This document shows, one piece after another, positions 1 through 7,082 of a stretch of DNA of 18,451 nucleotides; positions within the stretch are counted from its first letter, which is position 1; each line of letters starts with the position of its first letter. Under the pieces are notes generated by a model. It was not told where the DNA came from, made no database searches, and was given only the letters and a program-made list of their open reading frames with translations. This DNA comes from Gemmatimonadota bacterium (lineage in GTDB: Bacteria > Gemmatimonadota > Gemmatimonadetes > Gemmatimonadales > GWC2-71-9): positions 1-18,451 of the forward strand of contig QHUD01000055.1 of NCBI GenBank assembly GCA_003221085.1, read 5' to 3'. The position numbers were made by a program, and so were the translations under genes.

Positions 1-1020
1 GTTGATCGTGATGACGTCTTTCCCCCGGTACACCTTGCGCTTGTGGTGCTCGAGCTCGAGCGTCCCGATCACGTGATCGCCGAACTTGAGCGGCACCATG
101 ACCAGACTCTGCACCGCGAGCGGCGCGTCGGCGATGCGCTTGTCGTGGGTCACGTCGTGAATGACGACAGACTCGCCCGTCCGGGTGACGTGCTCGCGAA
201 CGGCAGCGGTATCGGGGGTGGGCTCGCCGCGCTGCGCGCGCCCGATTTGCCCGCGGTAGGCCAGGCGCAGCGTCCCCTCCTGGCGGCGGTAGATGCGAAA
301 GTCGCCCCAATCCACCAGGCGATGCGCCAGGCGCTCGATCCGGGCGAACGAGTCCTCGAGGCTGATGTTGCTCGTGATCACGGCCTCCATCGCGTGGATC
401 TTGTTCAGCTCCTCCGCGGCGATGGCTTCCTCGAGGGTGTGCTTGAACAGCAACCCCAGGGCGCCGAGCGCGGCCGCCACGAACACCCAGGCGAGCGGCG
501 GCCAGTAGCTCACCGTGCCCACGACGATCCCGGTGGCGATCACCGTCGCGCCGTAGCCGATGCACTCGTACCGCAGGATGAGCAGGCGCTCGTCCTGTTC
601 GAGTTTACCGCGGATGATCAAGGCGAAGTAGAACAGCAGCCGGCTGATGACGAAGTACGCGAGGCAGAAGAAGAAGAGCGCCGGGATGAGCTCTCCCACG
701 TTCACGAGCGCCGCGAGGAACATCTTTTTCTGCCACAGCCAGTCGGCGCCGAGCACGCCGCCTGCCAGCGCGAGCGCGGTCGCCGGCGCACCCACCACGA
801 GGCTCCCCGCCAGCGCCACCAGGCCGGTCTGCGTGAGATAAGAATACTTGCTCAGCGGCACCTGCCCCGCGCGTAGCAGCACGGCGGCGATGAGCAGGCC
901 CAACAGCTCGAGCGGCTGCCCAGTCCAGCGCGGGTCCACGATGAGGGCCGCGCCCAGCGCAATCGATCCTCCGATCGCGAGCGCCCGACTGTAGATCGTG
1001 ACCAGCCGGTTCGCGGTCAC
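1..1020 (-). CDS. Membrane protein with N-terminal transmembrane region and GAF domain (3' end outside window)
   Basis: I translated this minus-strand frame from a GTG start; it stays open for 340 codons to the window edge, so the C-terminus is missing. The GTG shares the GTGA overlap with the trpA stop, which supports both the start and co-transcription. Residues about 12-192 are strongly hydrophobic with several likely membrane segments (about 12-28, 36-52, 64-92, 101-136, 154-192). A short helix follows, then a GAF-like sensor domain from about residue 221, with the typical strand 'VIGTLELEHH' near 317-326. GAF domains bind small ligands or mediate dimerisation. In this layout an output domain (GGDEF, HD-GYP or kinase) usually follows, but it would lie outside the window. 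Likely an inner-membrane signalling protein. Exact function unknown. Confidence 0.8.
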   Translation of the reverse strand, partial: MTANRLVTIYSRALAIGGSIALGAALIVDPRWTGQPLELLGLLIAAVLLRAGQVPLSKYSYLTQTGLVALAGSLVVGAPATALALAGGVLGADWLWQKKMFLAALVNVGELIPALFFFCLAYFVISRLLFYFALIIRGKLEQDERLLILRYECIGYGATVIATGIVVGTVSYWPPLAWVFVAAALGALGLLFKHTLEEAIAAEELNKIHAMEAVITSNISLEDSFARIERLAHRLVDWGDFRIYRRQEGTLRLAYRGQIGRAQRGEPTPDTAAVREHVTRTGESVVIHDVTHDKRIADAPLAVQSLVMVPLKFGDHVIGTLELEHHKRKVYRGKDVITIN

Positions 1021-1817
1021 GCGGTCCCCTCCCGGAGCGCGGCGGCGAGCTGGCGGACCAGCCGCTCGGCCGCGCCGACCCCACCCGTTGCCAGCGCATC
1101 CACGATCGCACTGCCGACCACGACGCCGTCGGCGAGCCGCCCCGTGGCGCGCGCCTGGGCGGGCGTGCTGATCCCGAACCCCACCGCCAGAGGGAGCGTG
1201 CTCGCCGACCGCACGCGGGCGACGTGCTCGGCCAGGTCCGTGGACACTGCATCGCGCGCCCCCGTCACGCCGAGGCGGGAGATGAGGTAGAGGAATCCGC
1301 TCGCCCCCTCGACGGCACGCGCCAGACGATCGGGCGTCGTCGTGGGAGCAATGAGGCGGATCAGCGCAAGCGGGCTCGCCCGCACCAGCGCCTCGAGGTC
1401 GGGATCGGCGCCGGCGGGGAAATCGGTGAGCAGGAGCCCCGAGACGCCGGCGGCGGCCGCCTCGCGCACGAACCGCTCGAGCCCAAAGGCCAGGAGCGGG
1501 TTCAAATACGTCATGACCACCACGGGAATCTCGAGCGCGGCGCGACGGATCTGATCGAGCACGCGCGGCACCGTCATGCCCTGGTCCAGCGCGGCCTGGG
1601 TCGAGCGTTGGATGGTAGGCCCGTCCGCCAGGGGATCCGAGAACGGGACCCCTACTTCCACGAAGTCTGCCCCCGCCGCGGCCACGCGGCGCAGGGCTTC
1701 GATGGACACCTCGGGCGTCGGGAACCCCGCCGTCAGGTACGGAATGAGCGCGGCGCGCCGCGTCCCTGCATTACCCCGGATGGCCCGCCAGCGCGCGGCG
1801 ATCGGGTGCTCAGACAA
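1017..1817 (-). CDS. trpA: Tryptophan synthase alpha chain
   Basis: TrpA cleaves indole-3-glycerol phosphate to indole and glyceraldehyde-3-phosphate, and the indole is channelled to TrpB. The 266-residue length is normal. The catalytic pair is visible: Glu54 in 'FVEVGVPFSDPLADGP' and Asp65 in the same motif, spaced as Glu49/Asp60 of the E. coli enzyme. Other family blocks are 'LIPYLTAGFP', 'SRLGVTGAR' and the phosphate-binding 'GFGIST' and 'GVVVGSAIVD'. The start codon is TTG, inside the end of the preceding HD-GYP gene (8-bp overlap), with no obvious Shine-Dalgarno, so translation is probably coupled. The stop overlaps the next gene's GTG. It is unusual that trpA is separated from trpB by two non-biosynthetic genes. 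Confidence 0.97.
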   Translation of the reverse strand: MSEHPIAARWRAIRGNAGTRRAALIPYLTAGFPTPEVSIEALRRVAAAGADFVEVGVPFSDPLADGPTIQRSTQAALDQGMTVPRVLDQIRRAALEIPVVVMTYLNPLLAFGLERFVREAAAAGVSGLLLTDFPAGADPDLEALVRASPLALIRLIAPTTTPDRLARAVEGASGFLYLISRLGVTGARDAVSTDLAEHVARVRSASTLPLAVGFGISTPAQARATGRLADGVVVGSAIVDALATGGVGAAERLVRQLAAALREGTA

Positions 1818-3204
1818 AGTAGTCGCTGACGTTGATGCCGTACTTGAGGGGGTCGGTGACCTTCACGATCGAGCGGGGATGACTGCCCGCGGCATCGCGC
1901 TGCGCGAGGTCGGCAAGGAATCCCGGATGCTGCACCCCGCCTTCGGGTGTCGTCACGATGCGCACCACCGGCCGATGCACGTGGGTGACATCGGGGTTGG
2001 CGCTGTGCACCAGCGCCACCTCGTACGTGTCGAGGATGACGCACGTCCCCACGGGATAGATGCCGATCAGGTTGATGAACGCCTTCACCACGATCTGATC
2101 GTAACCGCGCCGCGGGTTCTCCCACATTTCCTTGAGCACCTGATCCGGCTGGATCGCCACGGTCTGGTACACGCGCCGGCTCGTGGCGGCGTCGAACCCG
2201 TCGGCCACCGCGACGATCTTCGAATAGATGGACAGGTCGCGCGGTCGCAGCGACTTGGGATAGCCGGTGAGATCGGTCTTCATGTGGTGCTCGTACGCCA
2301 CGATCATGCCCCGATAGGGGATCTCACCGTAGCCGCGCAGCCCGAACAGTGTGAGCACGCCGAGCCAGGGGTGCGCCTGCATGATGCGCCACTCTTCGTC
2401 GGTCAAGCCGCCCTGTTTGTTCAACACCTCGAGCGGCACCCGCGACTTGCCCACGTCGTGGAACAAGGCGGCCATGCCCAAATCGTACAATTGCAGCTTG
2501 GTGAGGCCGAGCTTGCGGCCCAGCGCCACCGAAAAGATGCAGACGTTGACGGAGTGGGTGAACGTGTACTCGTCGTAGTCGCGCAGCGTGGTGAGGCCCA
2601 CCAGCGAGGCCTCGTTGTTCAGCACCTGATCCACGATCGCCTGCACGGCCCGTTTCACTTTCTTCACGTTGGCGGTCTGCCGCTCCTCGTCCTCGGTGTC
2701 CTCGTCGGTCTCCAACGGCGGCTCGACGCCGATGTGCGTCACGCCGGCGTCCGACAGTTTCTGCGCGAGCTCGAACACCTTCGTCGCGGTCACCTCTTTG
2801 GCCGCGTACGACAGCAGCAGTGAAACGAAGATCTGCAGCTGCTTGCGCTCCACGCCCTCGTCGATGCGCACCGCGCCGATGCCGCTTTGCCGCAGCACGC
2901 CGAGGATGTGGGAAAACGACGCGTAGTTGTCGAGATCGAGCCGCAGCCGGGTGGAGTTGACGAAAATGAACTCGCCCTGCAGCCGCAGCTCGATCTCCTT
3001 CTCCACGTCCAGCAGGTGCTTGGTCGTGGCCGCGAGATCGTCCAGCGCCTTCTGCACCTGCGCGTTCTCGATCGGATACAGCTTGAGGGAGCGGACCGCG
3101 GTATAGAGCACGACCAAAAACTCGCGCCCCGCGTGCCGCAGGAATCCGTCGGTGGTCTGGACGGTCTCGGCGATCGTGCCCTTGGGGGGGCCGCCGGCGG
3201 TCAT
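1810..3204 (-). CDS. HD-GYP-type phosphohydrolase, possible c-di-GMP phosphodiesterase
   Basis: 464 residues. Residues about 25-160 form an N-terminal module ('LKLYPIENAQVQKALDDL' near 40-57) that resembles the N-terminus of the HEAT protein encoded just upstream. An acidic linker follows (about 163-175), then an HD-GYP domain (about 190-400). Metal-binding candidates are His217, the His249-Asp250 pair in 'ALFHDVGKSRVP', His278 in 'QAHPWLG' and His306-His307. The GYP triad is at 314-316, and 'IVAVADGFDAATSRRVY' is typical of the family. The canonical HHE..DG.GYP motif here reads HHMKTDLTGYP, so the Glu and the DG glycine are replaced. Family members hydrolyse cyclic di-GMP or related cyclic dinucleotides; whether this one does is inference. 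No membrane segment is seen, so it is probably cytoplasmic. The ATG overlaps the previous stop (ATGA) and its own stop overlaps trpA. Confidence 0.9.
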   Translation of the reverse strand: MTAGGPPKGTIAETVQTTDGFLRHAGREFLVVLYTAVRSLKLYPIENAQVQKALDDLAATTKHLLDVEKEIELRLQGEFIFVNSTRLRLDLDNYASFSHILGVLRQSGIGAVRIDEGVERKQLQIFVSLLLSYAAKEVTATKVFELAQKLSDAGVTHIGVEPPLETDEDTEDEERQTANVKKVKRAVQAIVDQVLNNEASLVGLTTLRDYDEYTFTHSVNVCIFSVALGRKLGLTKLQLYDLGMAALFHDVGKSRVPLEVLNKQGGLTDEEWRIMQAHPWLGVLTLFGLRGYGEIPYRGMIVAYEHHMKTDLTGYPKSLRPRDLSIYSKIVAVADGFDAATSRRVYQTVAIQPDQVLKEMWENPRRGYDQIVVKAFINLIGIYPVGTCVILDTYEVALVHSANPDVTHVHRPVVRIVTTPEGGVQHPGFLADLAQRDAAGSHPRSIVKVTDPLKYGINVSDYFV

Positions 3205-4877
3205 GTGCCGACCTCGCGCAGCGCCCGGGTCACCGCGTTCCGCACCAGCGGGTCCTTGTCCTGGGCCGCGCGCTCGAGCACCGCGCGCGCCTCCGTCGTG
3301 CGGACTTTGCCGAGCGCCATCGCCGCGCAGGCCCGGGTCTCGGGATCTTCCTTCCGTCCGAGCAGCCCTTTGGCGGCGAGCATCTTTTCGAGCGCCGGGA
3401 TCCCCTTGGCCCCGACGACCGCGCCGAACGCCTCGAAGAACGCCATCTTTTCGGTCAGATCGGCGTTCCGGAGCTTGGCGCCCGTGACCATCGATTCGAT
3501 GCGCGCGGCCGCGTTGCGGTAGCCGCGTGAGGCCAGAAACCGCACGGCGGCGATCCGCACGTCGCGGTCGCCATCGTCGATCGCTCTCTCCAGCAACCGC
3601 AGGGCCGACGGGCTCGAGATGGCCGTGAGCGCCTCGACCACGGCGAGCTTGAGCCCGCGGTCCTCCGAGGCGAGCAGCGGCTCCATGCCTTCCGGTGCGC
3701 CCGGGAGCTTCAAGCGCCCGGCCAGCCTCACCATCTCGAGCTGGGCGGCGCTGTCTTCGCTGGCGAGGGCCTTGAGCACCTCGGCCGCGTTGGCCTGCGC
3801 CAGCTGGGCCGCCGCCCCCTGGACGAGGTCGCGCACGTATGGGTCATGCAGCTTCGCGACCCACACCATCAGCGTCGAGAGCGCCTCGGGGCGGAGCTCC
3901 TGGAACAGATCGGAGAGCTCCTCCTCAGTGGGATGGATCGCCGCCTCATCGAGCGCCTGCAGGAGCTGCGACAGCGCATCCGACTGCGACAGGCGGGCGG
4001 GCAGGCCCTCGAGCGTCTTGCGGTGCTCGGGGATCAGCTCCCGGGCCCGCTGCAGAATGGCGCGCGTCTCCCGCAGAATCACGGCCACCGAGCGGAAGTC
4101 GGCGGCGCCGAGCAGGTAGGGGATGAAGTTTTCGACAATCGAAATGAGCTCGGCCCGGACGGTACCATAGGTCTGCAGCTCGAGCAGATCGAATAGCATC
4201 GACAGCACGTTGCGACGCAGGTCTTGCGAGTACTCCCGCTCCACGTCCTTCCGGAGGTACTCGACCTCATTGTCTTCCAGAAAGTAGAGCGTGGTGTCGA
4301 AGTCGTCGATCGACACCACGCCTTCGCGCTTGGGCGGCGCCTCTTCCTCCACCCGGTGCCGCACGTCGGTCGGCGGAGCCGACGTGATGGTGTCGCCGGC
4401 CTCGATCGGCACCGCGTTCTCGGTGGCAAGCTCCCGGAACGTGTAGCTGACGAATTGAAAATCCTGGGCCCAGAGCAGCGTGAGCAGATCGTCGGCGGCG
4501 TCGGCCTGCAGACTGCGCGCCCGCTGCAACACGCCGAGGAAGTTCACGATCTCGGCCTCCTCGACGCCCGGCTTGAACGCGAGCGAGCGGACCCCGTCCT
4601 TGTAGAGCGTCCAGGCGATGCTCTCGCCGCGCTGCTCCTGGTTGTAGACGACGTTGTCTTCCCACCGCAGCTCGGTCTCGCCCACGTCGAACACCAGATC
4701 GTCGGTCGCCTGCCAGATCTGGCGAAACGACGCCCGGATGTTGTCGACGGCGCGCTGATACACCGGATTGTTCGGCAGGTAGAGCTGGGTGGCCCGGATC
4801 CCCTTCGACAGGACCTGCAGCAGCTCTTCGACCTGCTGCGGCGGCAACGCCAGCTCGGGTACGGGCGCGTTGGTCAG
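3201..4877 (-). CDS. HEAT-repeat protein with HD-GYP-like N-terminal module
   Basis: About 558 residues from the start preferred here. The N-terminal part (residues about 10-140, including 'ATQLYLPNNPVYQRAVDNI') resembles the N-terminus of the neighbouring HD-GYP protein. The C-terminal 200 residues are helical HEAT-type repeats, for example 'DGDRDVRIAAVRFLASRG' and 'DKDPLVRNAVTRALREVG'. HEAT arrays normally act as protein-interaction scaffolds, so a partner or regulator of the adjacent HD-GYP protein is a fair guess. The start is uncertain. The frame extends to a GTG at 4967, but that part only mirrors the end of trpB. No ATG or GTG exists between there and the conserved region. A CTG forming a CTGA overlap with the trpB stop would match the stop/start style of this operon, and a TTG lies slightly downstream. 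The gene ends in an ATGA overlap with the HD-GYP gene. Confidence 0.85.
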   Translation of the reverse strand: MTNAPVPELALPPQQVEELLQVLSKGIRATQLYLPNNPVYQRAVDNIRASFRQIWQATDDLVFDVGETELRWEDNVVYNQEQRGESIAWTLYKDGVRSLAFKPGVEEAEIVNFLGVLQRARSLQADAADDLLTLLWAQDFQFVSYTFRELATENAVPIEAGDTITSAPPTDVRHRVEEEAPPKREGVVSIDDFDTTLYFLEDNEVEYLRKDVEREYSQDLRRNVLSMLFDLLELQTYGTVRAELISIVENFIPYLLGAADFRSVAVILRETRAILQRARELIPEHRKTLEGLPARLSQSDALSQLLQALDEAAIHPTEEELSDLFQELRPEALSTLMVWVAKLHDPYVRDLVQGAAAQLAQANAAEVLKALASEDSAAQLEMVRLAGRLKLPGAPEGMEPLLASEDRGLKLAVVEALTAISSPSALRLLERAIDDGDRDVRIAAVRFLASRGYRNAAARIESMVTGAKLRNADLTEKMAFFEAFGAVVGAKGIPALEKMLAAKGLLGRKEDPETRACAAMALGKVRTTEARAVLERAAQDKDPLVRNAVTRALREVGT

Positions 4878-6076
4878 GTGGCGGCTCCCGTGAGTTCCGC
4901 GACCATGGCGACGTCCTTGTCGCCCCGGCCGCTCAGGTTCAGCAAGACCACGTCGCCCACGCGCCACGCGCCGCGGTGCGCCAGCACCCAGGCGACGGCG
5001 TGGGCGCTCTCCACGGCCGGCAGGATCCCCTCGAGGCGGGATAGGGACGCGAACGCCTCGAGCGCCTGTCGGTCGGTCACTGCCTCATACAATACGCGAC
5101 CGGTGTCCTTCAGGTAAGCGTGTTCGGGCCCGACCCCCGGGTAGTCGAGGCCCGCCGACACGCTATGCGCCGGCTGGACCTGGCCGTCGGCGTTCTGGAG
5201 CAGGTAGCTCAGGCTCCCGTGAAACACGCCCGGCCGCCCGCGGCCCAGTGACGCCGCGTGCCGACCGCTCTCGAGCCCCTCCCCTGCTGCTTCGACGCCG
5301 ACCAGCGCCACGTCCTGGTCGGCGAGGAACGCGGAAAAGATGCCCATCGCGTTCGACCCGCCGCCCACGCAGGCGACCACGGTGTGCGGCAGCTTGCCCC
5401 AGCGTTCCAATGTCTGGGCCCGCGCCTCCCGCCCGATGACCGACTGGAAGTCGCGCACGATGCGCGGGAACGGGTCGGGCCCCACCACCGATCCGATGAT
5501 GTAATGGGTCGTGGTCACGTTGGTGACCCAGTCGCGCAGCGCCTCGTTGGTGGCGTCTTTCAGCGTTCGCGTGCCCGACGTCACGGGCACCACGCGCGCC
5601 CCCATCAGCTCCATGCGGTACACGTTCAAGCGCTGGCGCCGCATGTCCTCCTCGCCCATGTACACGACGCACTCGAGCCCGAACCGCGCGCACACCGTGG
5701 CGGTGGCCACGCCGTGCTGCCCCGCCCCCGTCTCGGCGATGATGCGGCGCTTCCCCATCCGCCGGGCGAGCAGGGCCTGCCCGAGCGTGTTGTTGATCTT
5801 GTGCGCTCCCGTATGGTTCAGGTCTTCGCGCTTCAAGGCGACCACGACTCCCGCGCCCACCTGCGCGCCGAGCCGTGGCGCCTCGGTCAGCGGCGTGGGC
5901 CGACCCACGTAGTTTTTGAGCAAGCCGTCGAGCTCCGCCCAGAAGGCCGGATCGCGCTTCGCCGCCTCGTGCACCCGGTCGAGCTCTTCCAGCGCTGCCA
6001 TGAGCGTTTCGGGGACGTAGCGGCCGCCGTAGGGGCCGAAGCGACCTGTCTCGCGCGCGCCGGCGTCAGAGGGCAA
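4874..6076 (-). CDS. trpB: Tryptophan synthase beta chain
   Basis: TrpB is the pyridoxal-phosphate enzyme that joins indole to serine to make tryptophan, working as a complex with TrpA. The start is TTG because a strong GGAGGT lies 4 bases upstream and the product then begins just before 'GRFGPYGGRYVPETLM', matching the family N-terminus. The frame is open farther upstream only through heptamer-repeat sequence. The product is about 400 residues, normal for TrpB. Seen: the PLP lysine Lys93 in 'HTGAHKINN', Glu115 in 'AETGAGQHG', the phosphate-binding 'CVGGGSNAMG', and the C-terminal 'LSGRGDKD'. It follows trpC across a 150-bp gap holding an inverted-repeat element and is followed immediately by the HEAT gene. 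Confidence 0.97.
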   Translation of the reverse strand: MPSDAGARETGRFGPYGGRYVPETLMAALEELDRVHEAAKRDPAFWAELDGLLKNYVGRPTPLTEAPRLGAQVGAGVVVALKREDLNHTGAHKINNTLGQALLARRMGKRRIIAETGAGQHGVATATVCARFGLECVVYMGEEDMRRQRLNVYRMELMGARVVPVTSGTRTLKDATNEALRDWVTNVTTTHYIIGSVVGPDPFPRIVRDFQSVIGREARAQTLERWGKLPHTVVACVGGGSNAMGIFSAFLADQDVALVGVEAAGEGLESGRHAASLGRGRPGVFHGSLSYLLQNADGQVQPAHSVSAGLDYPGVGPEHAYLKDTGRVLYEAVTDRQALEAFASLSRLEGILPAVESAHAVAWVLAHRGAWRVGDVVLLNLSGRGDKDVAMVAELTGAAT

Positions 6077-6080
6077 GCGA

Positions 6081-6086
6081 ACCTCC
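6081..6086 (-). promoter_or_regulatory. Shine-Dalgarno of trpB
   Basis: On the minus strand this reads GGAGGT, four bases before a TTG. It is among the best ribosome-binding sites in the window and decides the trpB start against the longer frame that runs up into the heptamer repeats. Confidence 0.8.
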
Positions 6087-6103
6087 GATCTGCGGGCCAA
6101 GAC

Positions 6104-6223
6104 GAATGCGGAATGCGGAATGCGGCGTGCGGAATTGACCGAACCCCAGTCGGGGACAGCGGCGGAGCTCCCGGAACGACCCTGCCCTGCAATTCCGCAT
6201 TCCACACTCCGCATTCCGCACTT
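6104..6223. repeat. Heptamer inverted-repeat element A (trpC-trpB gap)
   Basis: Two 34-base arms (6104-6137 and 6190-6223) consist of diverged tandem heptamers of the AATGCGG type and are inverted to each other around a 52-base loop. About 28 of 34 arm positions can pair, including a perfect 10-bp inner block TGCGGAATTG. The element fills the trpC-trpB gap, so the transcript could fold into a long stem-loop before the trpB ribosome-binding site. The same architecture occurs between purC and psd. It resembles small non-autonomous palindromic repeats or the short tandem heptamers known in cyanobacteria. No coding role is seen. Confidence 0.85.
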
Positions 6224-6226
6224 GCG

Positions 6227-7024
6227 TCACCGCCCCCTCCCCATTCTCCGCACGCCCGTCAGCTCCCGCACAGCTCGTTCTGGATCGGGATTCCCCGCGA
6301 CCGATGTGCCGACCAGCACGAGATCCGCGCCGGCGGCGGCCATCCGTTCCACGTCCGCCCGGGTTGCAATCCCGCTCTCGGCGATCACGGGGACGCCGTG
6401 CGGGACCAACGCCACCAGCCGCTCGGCCTGACCGAGATCCACCGCGAACGTGGCGAGGTCGCGGCTGTTCACGCCCACGGCGGTCGGCTCGACCCCGAGA
6501 GCCAGCTCGAGCTCGCCCGCCGAATGCACTTCCACCAGGACGCCCAGCCCCTGGTCACGCGCGGCGCGCCGCAGCGCGCGCAGTCCCTCGGCGGTGAGCG
6601 CCCGGACAATGAGGAGAACGGCGCTCGCCCCGGCCGCACGCGCCTCGTAGAGCTGCAGCTCGTCCAGGATGAAATCCTTGCGCAGCACCGGCACCGGCAC
6701 GGCGCCCGCCACACGCCCCAGATCCTCGAGTGAGCCGCCGAAGTGGAGCTCATCGGTCAGCACCGAGATCGCCACGGCTCCGCCCTGGGCGTACGCTTGC
6801 GCGTGCGTCACCGGATCGAGGTCCTCCCGGATCGCACCCACGGACGGCGAGCGGCGCTTCACCTCGGCGATCACGCCCACGTGGCGACCGGCCAGCGCGG
6901 GCGCGAACGGGCGCGGCGCGGGCGCGGCGGCGGCCCGGCGCTCGAGCTCACGCGCCTGCGCCCGCAGACCGGCGACGCGGTCGCGCGTGGCCGTGAGAAT
7001 GGCGTCAAGTCTGGTGTCCGGCAT
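6227..7024 (-). CDS. trpC: Indole-3-glycerol phosphate synthase
   Basis: TrpC closes the indole ring, turning carboxyphenylamino-deoxyribulose phosphate into indole-3-glycerol phosphate. It is a single-domain (beta/alpha)8 enzyme of about 265 residues, not fused to TrpF. Motifs seen: 'IAEVKRRSPSVG' (Glu54, Lys56), the catalytic lysine Lys116 in 'VLRKDFILDE', Glu165 in 'VLVEVH', 'GVNSRDL' (184-190) and 'AESGI' (216-220). I chose the ATG just before 'PDTRLDAIL' because the frame farther upstream runs into the divergent lexA leader. No good Shine-Dalgarno is seen. The start is 58 bp from the lexA start and diverges from it. No promoter is evident on this strand in that gap, so transcription may come from trpD through lexA or from within lexA. 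Confidence 0.96.
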   Translation of the reverse strand: MPDTRLDAILTATRDRVAGLRAQARELERRAAAAPAPRPFAPALAGRHVGVIAEVKRRSPSVGAIREDLDPVTHAQAYAQGGAVAISVLTDELHFGGSLEDLGRVAGAVPVPVLRKDFILDELQLYEARAAGASAVLLIVRALTAEGLRALRRAARDQGLGVLVEVHSAGELELALGVEPTAVGVNSRDLATFAVDLGQAERLVALVPHGVPVIAESGIATRADVERMAAAGADLVLVGTSVAGNPDPERAVRELTGVRRMGRGR

Positions 7025-7026
7025 GC

Positions 7027-7054
7027 TTGCGTTCGGTCGATTTTCGGGTATCTT
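7027..7054 (+). promoter_or_regulatory. Candidate lexA promoter
   Basis: TTGCGT (7027-7032) and TATCTT (7049-7054) are separated by 16 bp, giving a predicted start near 7061. The -35 match is weak. The -10 hexamer TATCTT is identical to the one proposed for truA, which adds some support. Confidence 0.4.
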
Positions 7055-7074
7055 TTGCTTCGGTTTCTCTTCGG
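7031..7074 (+). promoter_or_regulatory. Phased TTCGG direct repeats, candidate lexA operator
   Basis: TTCGG occurs at 7032, 7043, 7059 and 7070, that is as two pairs each with an 11-bp period. The first pair lies between the proposed -35 and -10 boxes and the second overlaps the predicted transcription start, where a repressor would act. Direct repeats with an 11-bp period recall the GTTC-N7-GTTC box of alphaproteobacterial LexA. Autoregulation is inference. Confidence 0.35.
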
Positions 7075-7082
7075 GAGACATT

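Noticed and set aside
43..876. Plus-strand open frame of 277 codons at the left end
   Set aside because: It is the antisense of the membrane GAF gene; the minus-strand reading shows hydrophobic segments and a GAF domain, while this one has no recognisable features.
6077..6214. N-terminal extension of trpB
   Set aside because: The upstream frame reads through repeat element A, and a strong GGAGGT places the start at the TTG.
6104..6223. CRISPR array
   Set aside because: The units are 7 bases and contiguous or inverted, without the 25-40 base repeats and unique spacers of a CRISPR array; no cas genes are present.
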